DNA of 64,000 bases. Source: Acidobacteriota bacterium (GTDB lineage Bacteria > Acidobacteriota > Terriglobia > Terriglobales > Acidobacteriaceae). Below the pieces are notes generated by a model. The model saw only the letters and a program-made list of their open reading frames with translations, ran no database searches and was not told the DNA's origin. Each line of letters begins with the position of its first letter. Position 1 is the first letter of the stretch. Location of the stretch: the NCBI GenBank assembly GCA_016196065.1, contig JACPYL010000010.1, positions 1,984,001 through 2,048,000 on the forward strand, written 5' to 3'. The position numbers were made by a program, and so were the translations under genes. Below are positions 28,616-35,401 of this stretch, piece by piece.

Positions 28616-28705
28616 ATGCCTAATTGGGTTTGGGGAGTGGTATTTCTTGTCGCCTACGTAGTCTTGACGCAATGGCTTCTGCCAAAACTTGGCGTTCCTA
28701 CCTGA
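28616..28705 (+). CDS. 29-residue single-helix membrane protein
   Basis: An AGGGGGAGAG site at 28602-28611 precedes ATG 28616, 13 bases after the DUF2892 stop. The product is one hydrophobic helix (WVWGVVFLVAYVVLTQWLLP) followed by a short KLGVPT tail. The tight spacing, ribosome site and full transmembrane length support a real small protein, perhaps a subunit of the DUF2892/RND membrane complex. Confidence 0.6.
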   Translation: MPNWVWGVVFLVAYVVLTQWLLPKLGVPT

Positions 28706-28716
28706 AGGAGCCAGGG

Positions 28717-28737
28717 TTGCGCCGAGTCTCGGCGCAA
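28717..28737 (+). terminator. Strong hairpin at the end of the efflux operon
   Basis: TTGCGCCGA-GTC-TCGGCGCAA is a perfect nine-pair stem with a three-base loop, 11 bases after the last small gene. No U-run follows, so it may be a rho-assisted terminator or a transcript-stabilising end. It lies upstream of the pseudo-receiver gene's ATG. Confidence 0.5.
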
Positions 28738-28770
28738 GGCTGTTCCGAAAGGCACGCATTCCGAAGAACG

Positions 28771-29118
28771 ATGACTACGATAGTGCAGGTCGAATTTCGT
28801 GAGAGCTTGCTGTCAATCCGTAACGAGATCCTCCAATCACTTGGACATCCCGTGATTTCTGCTCTCGGTTCGCATGCTGCGCGAAGTCTCAATCTGTCCC
28901 ATGAATCAGTGGGTGTCGTCCTGATCGGGCATGGCGCCCCTTGGGAAGAACGATGCAACCTTGTCAGTCATTTCCGAGAGACTCTGCCTGGAGTTCCGAT
29001 TGTGGCATCCCTTCGCCGACGAGATAAGGATGTCAGCGGAGCAGATTACAACTGCCCGGCAGACGATCCACCTCTGTGGGTAAGAATGGTCAATCAGGCG
29101 CTGGCAGGCGTCGCGTAG
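28771..29118 (+). CDS. Degenerate receiver-domain (pseudo-response-regulator) protein
   Basis: ATG 28771 gives 115 residues; the longer frame from 28624 would overlap the hairpin and the small gene. The sequence follows a receiver fold (SLLSIRNEILQSLGHPVISA, VGVVLIGHGAPWEERCNL, GVPIVASLRR) but the phospho-acceptor Asp is replaced in the GHGAP loop and the N-terminal acidic pair is missing. It therefore cannot be phosphorylated in the normal way. Similar short proteins are common in Acidobacteria and are unstudied. Confidence 0.6.
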   Translation: MTTIVQVEFRESLLSIRNEILQSLGHPVISALGSHAARSLNLSHESVGVVLIGHGAPWEERCNLVSHFRETLPGVPIVASLRRRDKDVSGADYNCPADDPPLWVRMVNQALAGVA

Positions 29119-29507
29119 AAACTTCGCCCTCCGCTTAATATCCCGGGGCCATTCGCAGGGATTGCGCCTGATTGACGAGCAAACCGGAACCATCAATAAA
29201 CGAGCCTCAAGGAAGTTGGCCGGATTGCTACCCCGAAGTCGGGTTACTCCGAAACGAATCCATATTAGGGAACTCTAGAGGCTCACTGGAAATGCCTATC
29301 GGGCATTCTGAACGGCTTGCAGTTGAAATTCCGAACGTGCACCGCGATCGTTTGGAGATGCATTCTGACCGATTGCTGACGAATCACTTCCGATTGTCAG
29401 AATCGCGAACACTTTGAAAGAAGTGTGGAAGCTGTTCCGACCGTCAGCGTAACCTGCTCGTTCTTCCGCTGGAGCGGTCTTTCGTTTCGCAAGCTGCGCG
29501 GACCAGC
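29119..29507. other. Intergenic stretch with a thrice-repeated 10-base motif
   Basis: No credible gene. The motif ATTC(T/C)GA(A/C)CG occurs at 29305-29314, 29328-29337 and 29362-29371 on the plus strand. It could be a regulator site before the ABC-exporter gene or the worn end of a mobile element; neither can be shown here. Confidence 0.35.
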
Positions 29508-31265
29508 ATGATCTCGTGGATCCCTTCAGAAATGCGCTGGCTGTTCCGGCAGGTGCGCCCTTTCCTTCGCTGGCACATCGCCAGCTTTCTTTGCATGTCG
29601 GTCGGCAGCTTTCTAGCGCTTCTCTCGCCGCTTGTCTTGAAATGGATGATTGATGTGGTTCTCCCGGGTCGGAGGGTGGGACTCTTGGTCGCGGCTGTCG
29701 TGCTCATCTTCCTCTGCCATCAGGGACGAGCGGTGCTGACGACGGGAGGCGGCTACTTGACTATGCTCGCAGCCCAGCAGCTGGCGCTAGCTCTGCGCAT
29801 GCGGCTTCTCCGGCATCTAGACACACTCTCCGCCGACTATCACGAAGGCACACCGGTGGGCGCCTCAATGTATCCGCTAAAGGATCCGATTGATGAAATC
29901 TCATTTCTAGGTTCCGATCTGGTGCCTTCCATCCTGCGGACCCTTCTAGCCACACTACTGACGCTGGGAGCGATGTTGATATTGAATCCCCGGATGACCC
30001 TGGTAGTTTTGCCGCTCATTCCTGTCTTTGTCTTCACGAGAAAGCACTTCCGAAACCGGTTGGAACGCGATTCCGAGACAGTGCAGCAAAACCAAGTAGC
30101 GTGGAGCAGTTTCCTGCAGGAACACCTTTCGTCGATCATTGCCATACAACTCCTCCGTCGGGAGCAACGACAGGAGCGCACGGCGTTTTGTTTGTTGGGT
30201 GCCTCGGTTCGGTCACTTACCAGGCTTTTCCGGACTGGGGTTTGGTTCACGTTCTTCACCAGCCTGACTATCGGGTTGGCGATGTCCGGCGTTATTGGAT
30301 ACGGTGGCTGGAGTGTGCTCGAAGGTACGCTGACGGTGGGCGGTTTGGTCGCGTTCTACACGTATCTGGCCCAACTTTTTGAACCCTTGAGTGGTGTGGC
30401 GGAGACTTACGCACGGGCGCAGAAAACATTTGCCAGTATCCGTCGCGTGCAAAGCGTTCTGGCGTTAGAGCCTGCGATCAAGACCTGCCCGACCGCGATC
30501 AAATTCCCTGAAAATCGTCCGTGGACAATCCAGTTGGCCGATGTGCGCTTTGGATACCCGAAAAGCGATGGATTGTTGTGCATTCCGCGCCTGGAGATTC
30601 CGGCAGGCGATCAAGTGGCCATTGTGGGAGAAAACGGCGCTGGTAAGAGCACGCTGGCAAAACTCATAGCCCGTCTCTACGACGTGGACTCGGGATCGAT
30701 TTCCGTTGCCGGCCAGGATGTACGAGAGATCGAAATCGAAAGCCTTCGTGAGCAGGTGTGCTATGTCCCACCTCACCCAGTGCTCTTCGATACGACGTTG
30801 GCCGGCAACCTTAGGCTGGGAAAAGGCACAGCCTCGGAATCCGAACTGAAGGAAGTGATGGACTATGTGGGGCTCGCAACTGGGTCAAGCGCCTTGCGGG
30901 AGGGTCTCAACCGGCGGATCGGCCCGGGAGGCCATCAATTGTCGGGCGGTCAACGACAGCGCGTGGGGATCGGCAGAGCAATCCTCCAGCGGCCGCGCAT
31001 CCTGATTCTGGACGAAGCCACTTCTTCGCTCGACGCGGGTTCAGAACGACAGTTGCTAAGCAGCCTACGAAGAATCTTGCCGGGTACTACGATCGTCGTG
31101 GTTTCACACCGTCTATCCGCATTGCACTGCGTTAACAGAGTGATCGTTCTCGATGCGGGGCGTATCGTCGAGGATGACGTTCCAGCAGCACTTCTCGCGA
31201 ACAGTGGCGCATACTCTCGACTGTTCACTGCTGGCGCCCCACCCTGCGCGCTGGTGGCCGAATAG
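29508..31265 (+). CDS. ABC exporter, fused membrane and ATPase domains
   Basis: The 585-residue protein has six membrane helices (about 15-300) and a nucleotide-binding domain with Walker A GENGAGKST (about 374), signature LSGGQRQRVG, Walker B ILILDEATSSLD and H-loop VVSHR. The Q-loop position reads CYVPPHPVLF, so the usual Gln is absent. It is a half-size exporter forming a homodimer, of the class used for peptides and lipids, including lasso peptides. It is co-directional with, but about 2 kb upstream of, the lasso genes, separated by AbiE genes on the other strand, so participation in peptide export is only a hypothesis. Confidence 0.88.
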   Translation: MISWIPSEMRWLFRQVRPFLRWHIASFLCMSVGSFLALLSPLVLKWMIDVVLPGRRVGLLVAAVVLIFLCHQGRAVLTTGGGYLTMLAAQQLALALRMRLLRHLDTLSADYHEGTPVGASMYPLKDPIDEISFLGSDLVPSILRTLLATLLTLGAMLILNPRMTLVVLPLIPVFVFTRKHFRNRLERDSETVQQNQVAWSSFLQEHLSSIIAIQLLRREQRQERTAFCLLGASVRSLTRLFRTGVWFTFFTSLTIGLAMSGVIGYGGWSVLEGTLTVGGLVAFYTYLAQLFEPLSGVAETYARAQKTFASIRRVQSVLALEPAIKTCPTAIKFPENRPWTIQLADVRFGYPKSDGLLCIPRLEIPAGDQVAIVGENGAGKSTLAKLIARLYDVDSGSISVAGQDVREIEIESLREQVCYVPPHPVLFDTTLAGNLRLGKGTASESELKEVMDYVGLATGSSALREGLNRRIGPGGHQLSGGQRQRVGIGRAILQRPRILILDEATSSLDAGSERQLLSSLRRILPGTTIVVVSHRLSALHCVNRVIVLDAGRIVEDDVPAALLANSGAYSRLFTAGAPPCALVAE

Positions 31266-31289
31266 AGCTGGTCAAAATGGGACTTTCAA

Positions 31290-31314
31290 AATACCTCAAT
31301 CTATTTGAAGTATT
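31290..31314. promoter_or_regulatory. Inverted repeat before the AbiEi remnant
   Basis: AATACCTCAA (31290-31299) and TTGAAGTATT (31305-31314) form an imperfect 10-5-10 inverted repeat. It sits exactly where the operator of the truncated AbiEi gene should be, matching the promoter palindromes of the intact AbiE pairs in position but not in sequence. Confidence 0.45.
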
Positions 31315-31431
31315 GTGTCTCCGAACCTCGCACAGAAGCACTTCGGCGGCTCTACGAGCTCGCCGAGGACCAGCAAGGGCTTTTCACGACCAAGCAGGCC
31401 AAGGCCGCCGACGCAGACTCGACGGATGTTG
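31315..31431 (+). pseudogene. N-terminal remnant of an AbiEi-like antitoxin gene
   Basis: The coherent frame reads SEPRTEALRRLYELAEDQQG and continues LFTTKQAKAA, the usual N-terminal winged-helix start of AbiEi proteins. The GTG that should start it (31315) is out of frame because of a two-base TC repeat, and the coding pattern stops at about 31431, exactly where the oppositely oriented AbiEii gene ends. It is therefore a truncated relic joined to another AbiE pair, probably by recombination. Confidence 0.6.
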
Positions 31432-32259
31432 CTAATCAGCGGATGCGGTTGCGATTGCTTGAACGACCAACGCGAACTTGGCTTCAATCTCCTCCGCATT
31501 TGCCGTCGCGTATCCCAGTTCCTGGGCAAGGTTCTCAAGTTCCCGTCGCCACTCTGCCGGAAGTGACGTGCTCGGGGGAAATGGATGTGTAGCGCGCTCC
31601 GTGAAAATTCGCTCCGCAGCGGCGCGGGCGCGAATGTAGTCGAGCTGGCCAAGCATGTCCACCAGTAGAATATCGAGAACGTCCCGCGCGCGGTCCTCTC
31701 GCTGTGGCCCCGTGCAAGCATGCAGCTTCTGGGCCATCTGCTCGTTGATGCCCAGGCATCGCACCTGCGGTGTCATCGGTAAGCCCATCTCAGTCAGCCC
31801 CGTAATGGCTGGTTCGACCAAGTCCACTTCCTGCGCCTCTCCCGGACCGAGATCGATATCGACCGTCTGCCACGCCCGCGTTCGGTACTGCACCGCAACT
31901 TCTACTCGCACCGTGTCCGCAAGCTCCATCTGATGTATCTCGGGCTTCAGCCGAAAGGTGAAGTCATCGAATCCCAACTTCAGCACCGCCTCCAATCTCC
32001 GTATGCGCTCCGTACGGTTGCCTTGAAGGCCAAGGTCAAAGTCTTTGGTTGTGCGAGCGGCGCGCGCGAAGCGCATTTCCATCGCAACTCCCCCTTTGAG
32101 ATAGTAGGTGTCAATCACACCAGTCTCGAGCGCACGTTCCAGCACTCCGCAGAGCGCGAGAAAAGACACCCACCTTCGGAGACGTTCCTGGTCGAGCCCT
32201 TGCTCGCGTGCCACGCGGGCAAGAGTCTTCTCCAGGCGTTCGACGGGTCTTGCACTCAC
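31432..32259 (-). CDS. abiEii: AbiEii-family nucleotidyltransferase toxin (AbiE pair 2)
   Basis: The 275-residue protein contains the AbiEii nucleotidyltransferase core: YYLKGGVAMEMR (about 47-58) with the GG loop, then TTKDFDLGLQG (about 69-79) with the paired Asp. The C-terminal half has RCLGINEQMAQKLHACTGPQREDRARDVLDI, the conserved helical region with Lys and Arg/Asp. AbiEii toxins transfer nucleotides to tRNA or similar targets and inhibit growth during phage infection. ATGA overlap with the upstream antitoxin gene supports a bicistron. No truncation is seen. Confidence 0.88.
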   Translation of the reverse strand: MSARPVERLEKTLARVAREQGLDQERLRRWVSFLALCGVLERALETGVIDTYYLKGGVAMEMRFARAARTTKDFDLGLQGNRTERIRRLEAVLKLGFDDFTFRLKPEIHQMELADTVRVEVAVQYRTRAWQTVDIDLGPGEAQEVDLVEPAITGLTEMGLPMTPQVRCLGINEQMAQKLHACTGPQREDRARDVLDILLVDMLGQLDYIRARAAAERIFTERATHPFPPSTSLPAEWRRELENLAQELGYATANAEEIEAKFALVVQAIATASAD

Positions 32260-32870
32260 GCCGTCACGTGCTCCGTAGCCGCTTGAACTCTACCGCCGTC
32301 GTGTGCGTGCTGGTTCAGTTGGCGTGTGATCCGGTTCGCTTCCGCCGCGCCTATGTATCCTTCCTTGCGCGCATCTTTGATGGCTTGGCGGGCCAATCCC
32401 AATCTTCCGGTTGTGTCCATGACGTCCAACACACTCTTGGCCACGGTCGTGACCGGTAGGCCTTCGTGCGTGGTCACATCCCTAGGCGAGAGGGTGCCGC
32501 GATGAATCACGATCCCCTTCGGCTTCGTGCGCCGGAGTCTTGCATCTTTGGGGACTGTAATATGGATCCGCGCCGGATTAACATCGGAGATCTCATACAC
32601 GGCCAGCGCGGTTTCGTGCGAGAGCGCGACTTTTTCGGGCCCATGACTCGCGCGCGCCCACAAGATTGCCTCCCTGTATTGAGATAACCGATCAGTAGGA
32701 AAGTAAGGGATTCGATAGACGCCGCGCGCGGCCCGTGCGAGCTTTCCTCGGCGCGTCATGCGCGCCAAGACAGAATCCACGATGCCGATGGCACGGGCCT
32801 GGCTTGCGGTTACCAGGCCATCATTCTCTTCGGCCAGAGCAAGCAGTTCGTGAATGCGGGAACGGGGCAT
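32256..32870 (-). CDS. abiEi: AbiEi-family antitoxin (AbiE pair 2)
   Basis: The 204-residue protein starts with the family's winged helix (RIHELLALAEENDGLVTASQ; RMTRRGKLARAARGVYRIP) and continues with the AbiEi C-terminal domain (AILWARASHGPEKVALSHET; GLPVTTVAKSVLDVMDTTGR). It neutralises the toxin indirectly and represses its own operon. It overlaps abiEii by four bases, and a TTCCATATTGGAA palindrome lies about 40 bases upstream. Confidence 0.9.
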   Translation of the reverse strand: MPRSRIHELLALAEENDGLVTASQARAIGIVDSVLARMTRRGKLARAARGVYRIPYFPTDRLSQYREAILWARASHGPEKVALSHETALAVYEISDVNPARIHITVPKDARLRRTKPKGIVIHRGTLSPRDVTTHEGLPVTTVAKSVLDVMDTTGRLGLARQAIKDARKEGYIGAAEANRITRQLNQHAHDGGRVQAATEHVTA

Positions 32871-32910
32871 GTCCGCAGTATGCGCCGCTCTCGCCTACCT
32901 GTCAATATAG

Positions 32911-32923
32911 TTCCATATTGGAA
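32911..32923. promoter_or_regulatory. Palindrome before abiEi, likely operator (AbiE pair 2)
   Basis: TTCCA-TAT-TGGAA is a perfect 5-3-5 inverted repeat in the promoter region of the minus-strand abiEi gene. The remaining plus-strand leader up to the lasso operon (about 32924-33241) shows no gene, and I could not pick a convincing promoter in it. Confidence 0.5.
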
Positions 32924-33241
32924 TTAAAGTGACAAATGGTAGTTTGGGCCTGTCTGGCTCTATCGTGCTCAAAGACAGATAGATAGCGCCAGTGGTACGA
33001 GGGAGAGAGTTGCCCCGGACGCGAGCCTTTTCAGTGCACTCTACCGCTAGTGCTATTAAGTAAGGCGGAAAGCCGAACAGACACCCACGCCACTGCGATT
33101 GCCCAAGCCTGCTATCGCGTTGAAGATATAGAGCTCCTGATCTGATCCGGGCTGTCTTGCGAACATTTCCCGCAGAGTGTCGCGTCACGTCCCTGTCCCA
33201 TGACACATTCCTCAGCACACTCCCAACCGGAAGGATTCACC

Positions 33242-33517
33242 GTGTACGAAGTTTCAACAGGAGTTCGCAGCACACGAAACGAGGACGGCGGAATCGTCCT
33301 CGACATAGACCACGGCCAAATGTTCCGGCTGAACCCTGTAGGAGCGTTGATTCTGGAATCCCTGGCAAAGGGATCTACAGAAACAGAGATTGCCAAGGAA
33401 ATTTCGCGTCAGTACAGCATAAGCGAGGAAATGGCAGCAGCCGACGTGCGTGAGTTCCTCGGATCGCTCGAACAACACAAACTTGTTCGGGCACAGCAGC
33501 GAGAGAAGGTTTCATGA
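33242..33517 (+). CDS. PqqD-like RiPP recognition element (lasso peptide B1 protein)
   Basis: GTG 33242 follows CGGAAGGA (33229-33236) and gives 91 residues; an in-frame ATG at 33200 would add 14 residues without a ribosome site. The sequence is a PqqD-type winged helix (GGIVLDIDHGQMFRLNPVGA; ILESLAKGSTETEIAKEISR; VREFLGSLEQHKLV). In lasso pathways this small protein binds the leader's YxxP motif and delivers the precursor to the leader peptidase. It overlaps the kinase-like gene by four bases and is first in the operon. Confidence 0.88.
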   Translation: MYEVSTGVRSTRNEDGGIVLDIDHGQMFRLNPVGALILESLAKGSTETEIAKEISRQYSISEEMAAADVREFLGSLEQHKLVRAQQREKVS

Positions 33518-34959
33518 GCAGCACGGCCGTTGAGCAGGATACCCGTCCAGTCGCCTCCCAGCGGACACCGCAGGATCTCTACCGTCTACTCATGCTCCGC
33601 AACAGCGGATCAGAACTCCTCGTTGCCAGCCAACGGCCGCCGTTCACACTTCCATGTGTGGAAATTCCCAAGTGGGAACGGGTAGCGGAAAACCTGAGCG
33701 AAGCGGTCAGGAAGCGCTATGGACTTTCCGCGATTTGCCTTTTCACTCCCGAGCCGTCGGATGCCACGGCGAATGGTGAGCCGCCGCTCTACCAAGTGAT
33801 GGAGACGAGAGAAGCCGCGACTGTGCCCTCCAACGAAATGCGTTGGCTGCCACTCGATTCGATCTCAAATCAACCTTTTGCGGATGAGCAAGACCTCATA
33901 GCGATTACCGACATGTTGCGCCAGATAACCAGATTCCGAAGCGGGGAGGCATGTGGACCGTTTGGGAGGCCGGGGTGGATCGAAGAGCTGGTCTCTTGGG
34001 TAGAGCGTGAGACTGAACCATACGGCCTTCGCTTGACTGGCAACTTCCGACAGTTGAATGCCAGCCCAACCTTCTCACTAATCCGACTTGAAACAAACGC
34101 TCAAGCTGTGTGGTTCAAGGCTGTCGGTGAACCCAATCTGCGGGAATTTTCGATATCTGCCGCGCTAGCGAAGTTGTTTCCGGGCTTCGTCCCTACCGTC
34201 ATCGCACCTCATGCAGCCTGGCATGGCTGGCTGACGACGGAGTTCCCCGGTTCAACATTGGATGAAGCTTCAGATTCATCCGCATGGGAGCGAGCTGCCC
34301 ATGCCTTGGCAGAGCTCCAAATCGTCTCGGTGGGACACACCGACCTGCTCCTTGACGCTGGATGCCGCGACCTTCGAGTTCCTAGTCTCCTGACCTTGGT
34401 CGATCCATTCATAGAAGTGATGTCGCAGCTCATGGAGCAACAGCAGAAGACCCCACCGGCCGCACTCGGTAGAGGCGAGCTCCTGACGCTCGGAACTCAG
34501 ATCAAGGAGACGTTGTCGGAACTGGCGGAGTTAGACATTCCCGACACGTTGGGACATCTGGATTTCAATCCAGGAAACATCTTGTGTTCTGCCGATCAAT
34601 GCGTCTTCCTTGACTGGGCTGAAGCGTACGTGGGACCTCCATTTCCGACATTCCAATATCTTCTCGAACATCTGTACCAGACGGCGACTCACCGTGCCCT
34701 CGACTCCGAGCGCCTTGTGGATCACTACGCTGCAAGGTGGCTTTGCCTTGTTTCGCCATCAGCCGTTGCCGCCGCTCAGAGAATGATGCCTCTTGTTTCG
34801 GTGTTCGCCTGCGCAGTTGCCAGCGACTGGATCGAAGCGCTTCCCCGCAGAGACGAGCGCTTCGCAGGGTACCTACGCAGTCTGACTCGGCGAATGCAGC
34901 GCGAGTCTGGCGTGTTGCATGCCTGCCAAAAGAATTCCCGCGTCGGAGTGGTTCAGTGA
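33514..34959 (+). CDS. APH-like kinase of the lasso operon, with NUDIX-like N-terminal region
   Basis: The C-terminal half (about 190-460) is an aminoglycoside-phosphotransferase/choline-kinase fold: catalytic loop HLDFNPGN (His348, Asp350, Asn355) and metal-binding FLDWAE (Asp367). The N-terminal 150 residues (ELLVASQRPPFTLPCVEIPK; MRWLPLDSISNQ) resemble a NUDIX-like domain lacking a visible Nudix box. It is translationally coupled to the PqqD-like gene. Lasso clusters can include tailoring kinases of the HprK or nucleotidyltransferase kinds; an APH-type kinase suggests phosphorylation of a Ser or Thr of the peptide or of a small co-substrate. This is inference. Confidence 0.75.
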   Translation: MSSTAVEQDTRPVASQRTPQDLYRLLMLRNSGSELLVASQRPPFTLPCVEIPKWERVAENLSEAVRKRYGLSAICLFTPEPSDATANGEPPLYQVMETREAATVPSNEMRWLPLDSISNQPFADEQDLIAITDMLRQITRFRSGEACGPFGRPGWIEELVSWVERETEPYGLRLTGNFRQLNASPTFSLIRLETNAQAVWFKAVGEPNLREFSISAALAKLFPGFVPTVIAPHAAWHGWLTTEFPGSTLDEASDSSAWERAAHALAELQIVSVGHTDLLLDAGCRDLRVPSLLTLVDPFIEVMSQLMEQQQKTPPAALGRGELLTLGTQIKETLSELAELDIPDTLGHLDFNPGNILCSADQCVFLDWAEAYVGPPFPTFQYLLEHLYQTATHRALDSERLVDHYAARWLCLVSPSAVAAAQRMMPLVSVFACAVASDWIEALPRRDERFAGYLRSLTRRMQRESGVLHACQKNSRVGVVQ

Positions 34960-35000
34960 GTTCTTAGTCTTGAGCGGTCATGAACGAAGGAGGCTCGCGA

Positions 35001-35375
35001 GTGCTGATTCTGATCCTGAGCGCGTACATCGAGCTCATACGCTTTGGCTTTCACGTCAAACGCCAAGAGTTTTCGGCTCTCCATTCTGCGGTGCGTAACT
35101 GTGACGTGCGAGAAGACACCAGTCCTCGTATCGCTTTGGCGGAACTGTGCCGCGCCGTCGATATTGCCTGCATCTGGTATTGGAAACAGGTCCTCTGCCT
35201 GCAACGTTCCGCGGCCGCGACTTGTTTCCTTCGGCGACACGGGATAGCTGCACAACTCGTGATTGGTACCCAGCAGGTCCCCTTCAATGCGCATGCCTGG
35301 GTAGAAGTCGATGGTCAAGTTGTCACTGATAAAGCGTACATGCACGAGATGTACGTCGTGCTCGAAAGAATCTGA
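35001..35375 (+). CDS. Lasso peptide leader peptidase (B2, transglutaminase-like)
   Basis: GTG 35001 has AAGGAGG (34987-34993) seven bases upstream and gives 124 residues; ATG 34980 would bury that ribosome site inside the gene. The family pattern is clear: CLQRSAAATCFLRRHGI with catalytic Cys66, NAHAWVEVDG with His98, and TDKAYM with Asp110 (numbering from GTG). This is the Cys-His-Asp triad of the McjB-type protease that removes the leader from the precursor held by the PqqD-like protein. It lies between the kinase-like and cyclase genes. Confidence 0.9.
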   Translation: MLILILSAYIELIRFGFHVKRQEFSALHSAVRNCDVREDTSPRIALAELCRAVDIACIWYWKQVLCLQRSAAATCFLRRHGIAAQLVIGTQQVPFNAHAWVEVDGQVVTDKAYMHEMYVVLERI

Positions 35376-35401
35376 GCCACATTCGCGGGGGGGACATCAT
35401 C

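Noticed and set aside
29172-29417. Frame of 81 codons considered as a transposase or IS21-type end
   Set aside because: No transposase motif, and the repeat pattern is too weak to name an element.
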